DNA from: CAVIQK01 sp963644945
GTDB taxonomy: Bacteria > Bacillota > Clostridia > Christensenellales > DTU072
Direction of reading: 5' to 3'
Length of the DNA stretch: 64,000 bases
Assembly: GCA_963644945.1 (NCBI GenBank)
Contig: CAVIQK010000008.1
Span: 9,738-73,737 of the forward strand
Shown piece after piece: positions 41,942 to 53,000 of this stretch. The notes beneath the pieces are model-generated. The model ran no database searches. It saw nothing but the letters and a program-made list of their open reading frames with translations, and had not been told where the DNA came from. How positions within the stretch are numbered: the stretch's first letter is position 1; each line of letters opens with the position of its first letter. A program made the translations under genes and the position numbers.

Positions 41942-44575
41942 TTATTCAAAGAGTCCTCTCATCTTGTCGGACGAAACTATCGAGATATTTGTCCTTGACT
42001 GCGGTCCGGTGATAATGAAGGCGTGACCTCTTTCGTTGTTGACGATTTGGTCTTGTTCGACGGCATTGATTTTGCCGGCTTTTTCGTATAGCGTGCAAAG
42101 GTCGTCCATGTCGTTGGGGGACAACGAGAATATGAAGGAATATTGACATGCGTTGATTACCGCAGTGGACTTCCTTATTATATCTTGACTGCCGACGAAG
42201 TCTTTTATGTTTTGCGTAATAACGATTTGCATACCGTTGTATTTTCTTATACGTTTTGCAAGTTGGAACATAAAGTCGAGTGCTACGGGGTATTTAGGAT
42301 CGATGAACACGTGCGCTTCGTCTATCGCTACGATGATCTTTCTGTTGGTCTTGTATTTCAAATTGAAATCACGATTTTTGATAATCTCGTTGTCTAACCA
42401 TCTTAGGACCAAAAGCATTTGTGCGTTGGCGATTGCTTGGTTGTGGTTGGACAAAAGCGCTCTAAAATTGAACACCGTAAAGTTCTCTTTTATGGATAGT
42501 GAGGACTTGCCGTTCCACAGCATTGCATCTCTGCCGTCACCGCTAAACTTTGCGATAAAGTTTTTCAATATACGTAAGTTTTCTATATCGTAATTTATAG
42601 TGGCGGTTTCGAGTCTTTTACAAATCAAATTATATAGGTCGTCAAATATAGGATAATCTTCGGCATGTAAAGAAGCAAGTTCGGTACGGGAATTTATGCC
42701 CTTTTCCATATACATTTCAACAATGAGGTTGTTGAGATATTCTAGAGATTGGGGATCGATGCCTGACAAGATTTCTCTAAAAAATTGTTCCAAAAATTGC
42801 AAATGTACACCGAAGTTGTTGGCACCTTCGCTGTTTTCGTCGGATTCTAGCGACGTGATAATATGGAAGGGGTTGATTCGTCCTTCGGTCGCCGTACCTA
42901 CGTCTATCATCTTTCCGCCTAAGTTTTTGGCGAGAGTTCCGTATTCGTCTTCAGGATCAAGCACGAAAATTTTGCTGTTTTCTACAGCGAGTTGCGTGAG
43001 CATTGTTTTGGTAGCGAAAGATTTTCCCGATCCGGATCTTCCCATAATAACCATATTGGAATTGACTCTTTCGTTGTTACGTTTGAAAAAGTCAACTATT
43101 ACGGGGAAGCCTTTGCTTTCTCCTAAAAGCACGCCTTCGTCATCCATGACGGACGACAACACGAAAGGAAAACATGCGGCAATCGTGGAGGAGTGTATGG
43201 CTCTTACATATTCGGGCATGGCATCGTATGCGGACAAGTTGGACGACACGACGGCTTGATGCTGTTTGCAGAAATTGTCCGAGATTTCAAAACCCTCTTC
43301 GGATGTTATTCTACGGATACGTTTCTTGGCGCTCTTGCTGGTCTCTCCGTTGGCATATACGGTAAAATGTATCGTTGCTTTGAAAAGTGTTTCATTGTCG
43401 TTTTGGAGCATCTGCAAGAGATTGACCAAAGTTTTAATATGTGTTTGTTTGTCAATAATCGAACTTGCCTTATACGATTGTTCGCTTTGGCTCATGAGTT
43501 CTTGGAGAGATCTGTCTATCATCCTTACGGCTTTGCCTTTTTCGTAAGGTTCTAGATTCATGACGACTTTGACACCCTCCATATTGAATATTTTATATCC
43601 CCATGCGTTCAAAACGGATACGGGATAATTGCTTACGGTGTAATTGTAGGTTTCGACTCCGTCGATATATGTCTTGGTCGTGGTAAATTGAACGTCTTTA
43701 GGCATTATCCAATTCAAACGTTCTTCTTCTTGAATTACGTCTAAATCGTTTTCTTCGACTTGATCGGTATATTGATATTTTAGGAACAAACAAAGTTCTT
43801 TGTCCCCGAGTATTCTGGAAGTCATCCCACCGTCTAAAAATGTGGTTACGGCACTCCCTAAAATCTCGTTTATGACATTTTTGTCGGGATCATATACGAC
43901 CAAGTAATAGAAAGGTCTGTAAATCTTGTTTTTGTCGTCAAGATTGTCATAAATTCTTATACGGTCGTTTATTATATTGATACGAGCATTCAATTCTTGT
44001 TCGGTTATCGCACCCGTTTCATAAATTCTTTTTAGAATTTCTTGTTTTTCGTTTTCAAGTTCGACATATTTTGAAAAGTCTAATTTTCTGTCGATTTTGA
44101 CAAGGCTTGCCTTGCTCTTGCCGGCAATACTTCTGATAACTTTGCCAAAACATTTGTCGATTATTTGGTCTTGTCTAAACCCCGACAACAGTCTAAACTC
44201 TCTCGGATCTATTTCGAGTACGCCTGCATAGTAATCGCCATACACGATAAATCCGTCTTTGACGTCTTTGAATGCGATAAAATTGGATATATCCGTCGAT
44301 GCACTCTTGTAGTCTGCCGAATATTTTTTGACCGAAAACAAATATTTGACGAAATGCACGAAAAACATATAAAATCTTCCGCCGTTGTAGGGTATAAACA
44401 AACCTACCACCAAGCAAAGCAAAACGACCATCAAAAAGTATTTTGCCACACCTATATTGGATAGGAACAAAAGCACTTCTAGAATCACGCCTACGAGTGC
44501 GATTATTATGTCCGTAATGGATATGTTTTTGAAAAATTCGACTTTAACCTTGGCGGTTTTCGGAATTATTCTCAT
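41942..44575 (-). CDS. VirB4-like conjugation/secretion ATPase with N-terminal PrgI/VirB3-like membrane segment
   Basis: In this 877-residue protein, residues 20-40 and 44-62 form a hydrophobic hairpin resembling PrgI/VirB3, followed by a VirB4/TraC-type region. The ATPase has Walker A GRSGSGKSF (512-520) and Walker B KIIVAIDEAH (746-755, catalytic Glu753), plus VITQNIKDF and the C-terminal helical bundle. VirB4 proteins energise assembly of type IV secretion channels and pilus subunit handling at the cytoplasmic face. The ATG at 44575 has a AAAGGAG site, 26 nt after the VirB6-like gene. It is the clearest mark that the operon encodes a type IV system. Relatives in Gram-positive and mycoplasma integrative elements come to mind. 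Confidence 0.93.
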   Translation of the reverse strand: MRIIPKTAKVKVEFFKNISITDIIIALVGVILEVLLFLSNIGVAKYFLMVVLLCLVVGLFIPYNGGRFYMFFVHFVKYLFSVKKYSADYKSASTDISNFIAFKDVKDGFIVYGDYYAGVLEIDPREFRLLSGFRQDQIIDKCFGKVIRSIAGKSKASLVKIDRKLDFSKYVELENEKQEILKRIYETGAITEQELNARINIINDRIRIYDNLDDKNKIYRPFYYLVVYDPDKNVINEILGSAVTTFLDGGMTSRILGDKELCLFLKYQYTDQVEENDLDVIQEEERLNWIMPKDVQFTTTKTYIDGVETYNYTVSNYPVSVLNAWGYKIFNMEGVKVVMNLEPYEKGKAVRMIDRSLQELMSQSEQSYKASSIIDKQTHIKTLVNLLQMLQNDNETLFKATIHFTVYANGETSKSAKKRIRRITSEEGFEISDNFCKQHQAVVSSNLSAYDAMPEYVRAIHSSTIAACFPFVLSSVMDDEGVLLGESKGFPVIVDFFKRNNERVNSNMVIMGRSGSGKSFATKTMLTQLAVENSKIFVLDPEDEYGTLAKNLGGKMIDVGTATEGRINPFHIITSLESDENSEGANNFGVHLQFLEQFFREILSGIDPQSLEYLNNLIVEMYMEKGINSRTELASLHAEDYPIFDDLYNLICKRLETATINYDIENLRILKNFIAKFSGDGRDAMLWNGKSSLSIKENFTVFNFRALLSNHNQAIANAQMLLVLRWLDNEIIKNRDFNLKYKTNRKIIVAIDEAHVFIDPKYPVALDFMFQLAKRIRKYNGMQIVITQNIKDFVGSQDIIRKSTAVINACQYSFIFSLSPNDMDDLCTLYEKAGKINAVEQDQIVNNERGHAFIITGPQSRTNISIVSSDKMRGLFE

Positions 44576-44601
44576 ATTGGCTCCTTTCTTGCCTTTACTT
44601 G

Positions 44602-45981
44602 TTAGTTGTTGAGGTCCTCGCCCTCTTTCTTGTTGGTAATATTATTGTTCATTGCATTTAGCACTGCATTTTCTCGGTTGGAATTCAAGTTGTCGGGCGT
44701 CTTATTGTTGTTGTCGTTAGGGGCATCGTTGTTGTCGCCGTTGTTTTTGATAATGTTGGCGATTTCTCCGTCCTTTTTGCCGGCATCTCCTATATCGTTG
44801 TGGTTGGCATTGTCGCCGTCACCGTCCATGTTTCCGCCGTCTATAGAATTCCTGTCGCCCGTCGTGCCGTCTTTTCCGCCACCGTAATGGCTACCAAAGA
44901 GTTTGTTGCCGATTTTGTCTTCGACACCACGATTGAGGGCGTTGCCCATTCTCGATGCGCCCCAAGTGAAGGGTTTTGCGGCTACTCCGGCTACGGTTTT
45001 CAATGCTCCGCCGAGAGCATTTCCTGCAAAAGCACTGTCTCTTAGTTCGTTGCTTCCGCCACCGCTTGACACGAGGTTTCCTACAAGTGCCATCGCTTTC
45101 TTCATGGTTAGCGATCCGCCTATTATAAACAATATTTTACATAGGTTGTTCAAGAAATTGGAATCGAAAAATTGTAAAGACGATTTGACGACAAGTAGCA
45201 CGATAAGGCAATAAATGTTGACTGCGAGAATGGTCCCGAATCCTACGAAAAATTTGGTAAGCATTTGCTCACGCCAAAGTTTGAAATGGGCTCCGTCGTC
45301 AAGTACCGACGTCGCTACGGGGAAGGGGGACACGATATACAAAATAACTATAGAAATTGCTCTATCGACAAATACGAGTAGTGACCATGCAATATTCCAA
45401 AGTATGACAGCACATGCAATCCACGATGCAACGTAGTCAAAACTTTCTATATTCATATAACTGCGCACGACTTGAGTGTCCATATAACTAAGCGTGCCGT
45501 CCAAGAATTGTTGTGCATCGTTTTCGTTCACCCAAGCACCGTCCGAAAATGCGGTGAATAAGAATGATCCTATGCTACTGCCACCGCTCAATGTCGCTTG
45601 ATAAAGTGCTTGCATAAAGACGTTGGACACCCAAATGCTTACGAGCATAATTGCGGGTATAAACAAGAACGTCAACACGCTTTTTAGCGATTTCACACAC
45701 ACTTGTGCAGGGGTTAGGTCGGGCTTTTCTTTGGCGAGAAGTTTTATAATTGCAAGTATTGTAAAGAATACTAATACGATTAGTCCTAAAATTGCGGCAA
45801 CCATGAAAGCGTTGCTCACTTCGGTGCTTCTCAGTAAGTATGTCAAAAAGTCCGTTGACTTGCCGTCAACGACAATATCTTCGATACCGCACAATTTATT
45901 GGCGCATGACATAAGTCCGTCAATAATGCGGAGCAATGATTTTGTTATACTATACAAAAAATCCCAAAACCAATCAAACAT
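44602..45981 (-). CDS. VirB6/TrbL-like polytopic membrane protein
   Basis: The 459-residue protein has at least five transmembrane segments (about 57-82, 98-120, 182-216, 243-266, 280-300) and then a hydrophilic C-terminal tail (about 305-459). The tail is rich in Gly, Asn and Asp and almost certainly disordered. This layout and its place beside virB4 match the VirB6/TrbL channel component; I recall a mycoplasma integrative-element membrane protein (Mbov_0396 type) with similar context. The sequence itself is weakly conserved, so the assignment rests on topology and neighbours. The AAAGGT site precedes the ATG at 45981. Confidence 0.7.
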   Translation of the reverse strand: MFDWFWDFLYSITKSLLRIIDGLMSCANKLCGIEDIVVDGKSTDFLTYLLRSTEVSNAFMVAAILGLIVLVFFTILAIIKLLAKEKPDLTPAQVCVKSLKSVLTFLFIPAIMLVSIWVSNVFMQALYQATLSGGSSIGSFLFTAFSDGAWVNENDAQQFLDGTLSYMDTQVVRSYMNIESFDYVASWIACAVILWNIAWSLLVFVDRAISIVILYIVSPFPVATSVLDDGAHFKLWREQMLTKFFVGFGTILAVNIYCLIVLLVVKSSLQFFDSNFLNNLCKILFIIGGSLTMKKAMALVGNLVSSGGGSNELRDSAFAGNALGGALKTVAGVAAKPFTWGASRMGNALNRGVEDKIGNKLFGSHYGGGKDGTTGDRNSIDGGNMDGDGDNANHNDIGDAGKKDGEIANIIKNNGDNNDAPNDNNNKTPDNLNSNRENAVLNAMNNNITNKKEGEDLNN

Positions 45982-45993
45982 ATTCTTACCTTT

Positions 45994-46704
45994 CTACTTA
46001 ATACAAATCAGCATTGCCGTAAAGCACATTTCGATTTTTTCGTCGCCTTTTTCAATTCCCTCTTGATCGTTGTACGTGACACAGTTGTTGTTTATCTTGA
46101 AGAGTAAACACTTGTCCTTTTCGAGAACAACCGACGATGCCGAATTGGTGCCGTCCGTCCACTGTTTGAGGGTAAACGAGGTCCAATTTCCTGCTTTTAC
46201 GGAAACGGTGATCGAGCCTATTTTGTTTTCGCTTTTCGGCTCGTCAAAAGATTTTAACCTTTTCTTTTCTTCACCGGTATCTTCGTCGGTATAAGTTTCG
46301 AAGTCGGTGTCCGTCCCCGTTGCTATCGAAGACGGCATGTCACTTACGATATACGCTTCGATATTCAGTCTTGCATCGCTTTTTGAACATAGATATATTG
46401 CGAACTCTCTTATTTCGACATTTTCGCCCGCAAATACTCCCATATATTTGTAAGCATTGCTTTTTGTGGGGCAGACGAAATCGTCTTTTCTAAAATTGTT
46501 GAGAGCATTGTCGTTGTAGAGGTCTGTAATCGGCATGGACACCACCGTCAAATCGTTGTTGACAAATTTGACGCTAGGGAACTTTTTGCCGTAGTCGGCC
46601 TCATCTTCTATGTTCAAGTCGGGCATACAACCGAATAACAATACGGAAATTGCTATAAGGCAGATAAAACTTAAAAGTCTTTTTCCCGTCTTACGCTCCG
46701 ACAT
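45994..46704 (-). CDS. lipoprotein of the secretion operon
   Basis: The 236-residue protein has a lipoprotein signal peptide ending LFGC (Cys26) and a beta-rich exposed domain with no recognised family. The start at 46704 was chosen because the signal peptide begins there and a GGTGG site lies upstream; it overlaps the pilin-like gene by 14 nt. Its position between the pilin-like and VirB6-like genes suggests an outer-face component (comparable in place, not in sequence, to VirB7 or TraM-like subunits). Confidence 0.65.
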   Translation of the reverse strand: MSERKTGKRLLSFICLIAISVLLFGCMPDLNIEDEADYGKKFPSVKFVNNDLTVVSMPITDLYNDNALNNFRKDDFVCPTKSNAYKYMGVFAGENVEIREFAIYLCSKSDARLNIEAYIVSDMPSSIATGTDTDFETYTDEDTGEEKKRLKSFDEPKSENKIGSITVSVKAGNWTSFTLKQWTDGTNSASSVVLEKDKCLLFKINNNCVTYNDQEGIEKGDEKIEMCFTAMLICIK

Positions 46705-46999
46705 AAGTAGGCCACCATTTCTCAAATACGGTGAGACCGACTTGCAACATTGCAAGCAATACGAATATCAAAACAAATCCGATGATAGCATTTTTAAGTG
46801 CTTTTTTGGCTTTGTCGTGATCTTGAGGTTCTTCGGCTTTGGCATATTTTACACCAAGCAAGATGCAGTAAATTGCACCGATAGAACCGACAACACCCAA
46901 CAAAACGGGGACCAATACATCGCATACGTCGAGTATCGGTTTTACGATTTTTTCGAGATCGCCTTGAGACATCCCTGTTGCTAAAAGATTGTAAATCAT
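46691..46999 (-). CDS. pilin-like two-helix membrane protein (VirB2/TrbC-like)
   Basis: The 102-residue protein has two hydrophobic helices (about 27-50 and 68-91) with a charged cytoplasmic loop (KYAKAEEPQDHDKAKKALK). This is the size and topology of VirB2/TrbC pilins and of the pilin-like conjugation proteins described in mycoplasma integrative elements. The second half resembles the common pattern AKKALKNAIIGFVLIFVL. No cleavable signal peptide is obvious. The ATG at 46999 follows AGGAGATAG. It probably supplies the small channel-forming or pilus subunit. Confidence 0.6.
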   Translation of the reverse strand: MIYNLLATGMSQGDLEKIVKPILDVCDVLVPVLLGVVGSIGAIYCILLGVKYAKAEEPQDHDKAKKALKNAIIGFVLIFVLLAMLQVGLTVFEKWWPTYVGA

Positions 47000-47036
47000 T
47001 TTTCTATCTCCTATATAATATGATTTCTTTTTTATT

Positions 47037-50000
47037 TTACTCTATTCTAGAACGTTTTCTAAACAACAATCCTAGGAAAAGCCCTATTGAGATCGCAACC
47101 ACTACGCCTATTATGAGTACGGTCGTTGCGATGTTGGCGGTATATACTCTTGTGAATTCTACTTCACTTTGTCCGCCCGCCTCGTTGACTACTACTATTT
47201 TATAATTACCTTTTTCGGTAATCTCCGGAACATCCGACACTGTGAGCGCTTCGATCGTGTTGACTAATTCGCCGTCTTTATAAATATATATCGTGTCGCC
47301 TGCTTTGTATCCGGATATTTTTACGTTCTTGTTGGTCGATTCGCCTTCGGCTACACCTTCAAGTGTAATTGTAGGCACTGATTTGTCGATTGTCACCGAA
47401 AATGCGGTTGTTTTTCCCGTAACGGGTGACATCATAACGATTTTATATTCACCGTTTTCGTCTAGTGCTATATATTTGCAACCGTCTTTTTCTTCGACAA
47501 ACTCGATGTAATCTACTTCGCCACCGCCTGCATTGAAAGTGGCTTCGGTGATTTCATAGCCGTAAGGTGCCGTATATTCGAACGAAACAAGCGCATGTGT
47601 CACAATGTAGAACGAGAAGTAATCTTTGTTCCCGCATTCGTCTTGTAGCACGACTTCCCACTTGCCGTTGCCGGTAAACGAGGTTAGATCATAGTCTAAC
47701 ATCTCTTTGCCGTCATGATATACTGCACAATAAGACACAGAATCGCCGTTTAAGGGTGCAAAGTAAACGACGGACATGTTGGTTATTTCGCCGTTGACAA
47801 GTTTTTGGTCAACGCTACCCGTATAGAAACAGTAGTCTGCGACGCTATCTCTTCTTACCGAATAGTTGAGCGTGTTGCCTGCTTTGTCGCTTACCGAAAT
47901 GACATAACTTCCGTCTCTCATATATTTTTCGCCACTCTTATATGCCCCTATCTCTTGGTTGTTGATAGATATTACTGCGGACAAATTGGCGGAGAAAGTA
48001 ATCGATACGGGATCTTTGGTCACTCCGGAATTGACTTTCATGTTGTCAACACCTATTTCTATCGTGGTGCGATACAACACACACGAAAACTTGTACGAAA
48101 AACCGTATTCGTCGGTATATTCTATATTATACTCATATTTACCGCTGTCAAAGGTTCCGGGGAAACTGAGTGTATAAGGAATATCTTTGGTTTCGGAATT
48201 GACTTTGAACAGATATTTCTTTGCTTTGGTTTCAAAAGATATGGTCTTGTTGCTCCAAATACTATTATCGACAAGCGGAGAGTCTAGCGAATAAGCCGTC
48301 TTTTTGAGATCTCTTGTTTCTCTCGATACGGAAAGCGTCGTATGAGATGAATAATTGACGGTTTTTGCGACCTTGTTGCCGTAAATATCTCTAAATACTA
48401 TTTCATATACTCCGTCACCGTCTGCACCGACTTTGTAATCGCTAGCGAACGAAACTTTTGTTTCGGATGAATTGTCATATATTACGGTCAACTTTTCGCC
48501 ATAGGCTACCGTTATATACTCGACACTCGCTCCTTTCAATGTATTTTCGACAAAAGACACTTGGGTATTGGTATATCCCTCGTCTTTTCGCAAAGCCTTT
48601 TCGTTGAAGCCCGTAAGCCATCCGTCGGAATATTTGATAGATTTATTCTTGATATGAATATTTCTTGTGACTACGTTGCCACAGTCATCCGTCAAAGTGA
48701 CGACATATTCGCCGTCGCCTCCTACGGAGATTTGGGTATATGTATCCGTTGTTTTTACGGTGTAAGACTTGTATGCGGAGCCGTTTTTGGTGACCGCCAC
48801 CGTTACATTTTTATAGACGATAAGCGACACAGAACTATTGGAATAGAAATCGCCCTCGTATGTAGTGGAATAAGACTTGGTGCTTCCGTCGGTATAAGTG
48901 ATTTCGCCGACTGTCGCAATACCTACGCTGTACAGCACTCTTGTTTCGGAGTAGTTGCCGTACTTGTTGTAAACATGGAACACATAGAAGCCTTCGCCCA
49001 GTCTTCCGCACTCGTAAGTGCCACCCAGAGCGACATCTTCAAATTCTGCTTGTTCAAAACTTATAGGCGAATAATTCACAAGTACGGTTGTCACTTCGGC
49101 TTCTAAAGTCAAAGGACAAATCTCGTTTATATTCAAAATATCGGTTAGTCTTACGTCAACACCGTCTTTTTGGTAAGTTAGATACGAACATTCGTCCGAC
49201 AATACGATTTTGGAATATTTGGTATCTATCGCAGAGGAGGAACTGACTCTCAAAGCAATTTCCATTTTGTTGACTTTGCCTTGAACTGCATCTTTTAGTA
49301 CGGCACCGACATAGACTATGCCGTTTCTAGCATAAGTTCTGATGTAACCGCCGTCGGTTTCGCCTATTGTGATGTATGTTGTCGGCAAAACACCCAAATC
49401 GACTTCTTCTTCAGCCGTTTTGAGTTCGCCACTTTCGTCTATTACAACCTTGTAGATTGTACGAATCAAATTGGATCCGTCGGTAGTCAACTTGAAATAT
49501 TCTCCGTCCACGACGAAAGCAAACGTTCCGGCACCTTCTACCGTAGCAACAGCATATTCGTGACCGTATTTTGTACTGCTTTTTTCGAATTCGAGTTCTT
49601 CGACGTCGTCAATAATCATCCTTGTAAAATCGGACTTTCCTATTGAGAACGAGAAGGATGTTTGATTGCCGATAAGGTCGGTGGCGGTTATTTGGTAAGT
49701 GCCTTCGGTACTCAACTGAATGCTTGACACTTTGTCCCCTAAATACTCCGTAGTTTTGCCGTTTATCGTACAAGTCCACTTGTATATTCCGGAAAGGTCA
49801 CCTACCCCTATATTTACGATACCGCCGTTGACGGTTTCGCCCGAAGCAATTGTTTCGGTCACTATATCGGTAAGTTCGCAACTCACGTCGTCAAGGTTGA
49901 TAACATCGCCCGATTTTGCGGTGTCTTTGATCTTTTGGAGATATCTTGCAAGGGCATCTTCGTCCTCGTCTGCATACCAATATTTTGTTCTACTTGTAGT

Positions 50001-53000
50001 AGCCGAAATTGTAGGCGCATAAGTATCGCTTTGTCCCGTAAAGGTCACGAAAAGATCGGGATAATCTTCGTAATAAATCTTTACTTGCCACGAAGAATCA
50101 CCGCTCATAACGACTTCGTTGTATGTGCCGGTATGTCTTAGGGTGCTTGTCCCCAAAACCATTTCGTAAGCATAACCTTCGCCCGTAGGATAACGGAAAC
50201 TTACTTGTCCCGCTGTCGTTATCAGGTAGTTGGTCGAGCCGATTTTTTCTTTTATAAAGCCTACTTGCGTGCCGGCGGTTTCGTCATACTTAATCGGGGT
50301 GCCGTCCTTTACGTAGTACCAATCTACTTTAGGAACTTCTCTTACAAGAGTAGTTCTTTCTTCATAGACGTTGCCGAATAAGTCTTCTATATAGAATCTA
50401 TATTCGCCTGCATCTTTTAGGGTGATTGCGTTTTTCTTGAGCGACGAAACATTGCTTACGATAAGAACGTCGTCAAGATATATTTCAAAACGATAAATAT
50501 CGTCTTGCGAATATTTGCACTCGAATCTTACGTATTTGTTCTTTTCGTTGGTGAATGAACATGCCGAACTAAGATCTTCGGTGCTTATTCTTACGTTTAG
50601 GCTGTAATTGTTGCCGGAGCGGTCATATACTCTTACTATGTATCTTCCTTCTCCGAGGCTTATTCCGCTTGCTTCGCTTACAAGATATGCACCTTGGTAT
50701 TTTTCGCCCGACGTAAACACTGCAATATAGGCATATTCGTCCTCGTCAGTCAAGGTGTCGAAAGTGAAAGATTTTACGTTGAGCGATTGGCTACGGTCGG
50801 CAAAATCTTTGGTTATGGTTATTTCGTTGTTATCATATATAACTTTAAGTTCCGGAGCAGTGTTGTCGATATATACGCTATATTCTCTTACGCCGTCTTC
50901 GCCTCTCTCTATAATGTCATATATGCCGGTACCTTTGATGAGGTCTTTTAGATAAAATTCTCCGTCAAGAGTCAATTTTTCGTATGTCGTCCCCGTCACG
51001 TGTTCTTTATAGTAGATCGTCGTATAGTCGGATGCCGTCAATTTTTGTACGGCTATAGGATAAGAGATGTTTTCTTCTACGTGATAAGGTGAATAAATGC
51101 CCGAATCTCCGCCGAACGAAACGGGGGAAGTGAAGAAGTAGCCCGTCATGGTTTTGTCCGCAGTTTCCGATTGCGAACGAATCCTTGAAGCATCGAGTGT
51201 CGGCACTCCTCTACTGTCGAGTCCGCCGTCACTGGTCAAATATGTATATGAGCCTTTATCGACGATTTTGTCAACAACGGTGATAATAGCCGTCCTTAAC
51301 GATGACGACAATGCGGCAGTGTTGATTTGGGTTTCTTGACTGTTGCTGTAAAAATAATAGTTCCAATAGGTAGAATCGCTTACTTGATCCCACGATTTAG
51401 ATTTATATCTTATCCATGTTTGTCCGATAGCGGCAGTGCCTTCGCCTTCGGCTTTTTTGTAGTTGGATGCAATGGTGCCGTTCAGGACATCCACAACCGA
51501 CTGCGTGTCAACGTAAAGAAGGGACAAGTCTTGCATTTCCATATAGTAGCAATAGTCATAAGCCCTTTCTCTTGACGAGAACATGAGAGTAAGATTTTTT
51601 GACTTGTTATAACTTGTCGATTCTGCCGTACTGTTGGACGATGCGTAGTAATACGAAACGTCTTTGAGTTCATATACTTTGTTGACGATAAGGGGGCTTC
51701 CCGTAGTCGATTGATAGCAAGAAACGTTGTCGTTGTCGCCTTTTAGATAGAAGGTATAGACTTCGGACTTCTTGCCGTCACCGGAGATTCTGATAGAATA
51801 ATTGCCACCGCTAGCACTCTTATATTTGAGAGTAAGGACTTTTTTCGTAGTAGAGCCTTCCGCTACATCGGAAATCGTACTATCAAAATAATTGCTTATG
51901 TTTGCGGTTATGTTTTCGCTACCTCTATATAGATAATCGACTTGTGGCTCCGATGTAGAACCTTGTAGCGAAAAAGTGAGTTCGAATCCGCTTGCCAAAT
52001 ATGTATTGTCATAAGAATGGTCTGTTTCGTTGATCACAGTCATATCGCTGACGTTTATCGTGTCATAAATCGAATATTTTGTACCCGAAATGCCCATATT
52101 GATGTTGCAATGGTCGGATGTATCGAATAAATAGGCGTCGTCTAAAACATATTCGTCTTGATTGGATGCTCCGTCGTAGGTCACAAAACTGAAATAGAAT
52201 TTCATGCTTTCGGCATCGGATAGTCCTAAAAGATCTTTGCCGGATACGGTCATTGTGCCGGTTGAAGTATTGGAAGCGTCATCATAAGTAAACGATGCTA
52301 TTTCGTTGGTCGTAGGCGATACTTTGTTTTGAGTGTAGATGGTTTTGCGAGAATATCCTAGCATGCCCACTTGTCTATAATACATCTCTACGGACGTGAG
52401 ATCCGTAGCATTCCCTTCTACTGTGATGGTTAGATCTCTTGTCGAAACCGCCGCATTGACGTCGCCAAAAGATATGCTCTTGATGTTTATCGGGGTATTG
52501 TCAAAATTGAGAGGTGTAGAAACATGTCCCAAAACTTCTTTGCCGTAAGCAGAGACTGCTTTGTAGTAAAGATAATATGTTCCGTCCATCTTGTCGCCTA
52601 TTACATTGACTTCGGACGGATTGACGGTTTCGCAACCTACATAACTTGTCGGTTGATATTCGTCGGCATTTCCTACTATATCGGTAGATTTTACCCATGT
52701 ATAATAGAGTTTTGAACCGACTCCTTCCATGTTGGATACGGTGATTTTTACCGAGTGAGATTTGGATGTCAAATGTTCGTTGCTAACAATCTTGGTAGTG
52801 ACTGCGGGATCTCTCAAATCAATGTCCGTAGAATAGGTAATTCCTTGGAATTCTCCCATGTTTACGGCATTGTTGCTACAATTAAAATTGTATGCATAGT
52901 CATAAAGACCGGTAGCGAATTGCGAACTAAAAGTATCGTAATTTCTAAATCTAATACTTGTTATCTTGGTACGTGTATAATCGAACTCGTTTTCATAGTC

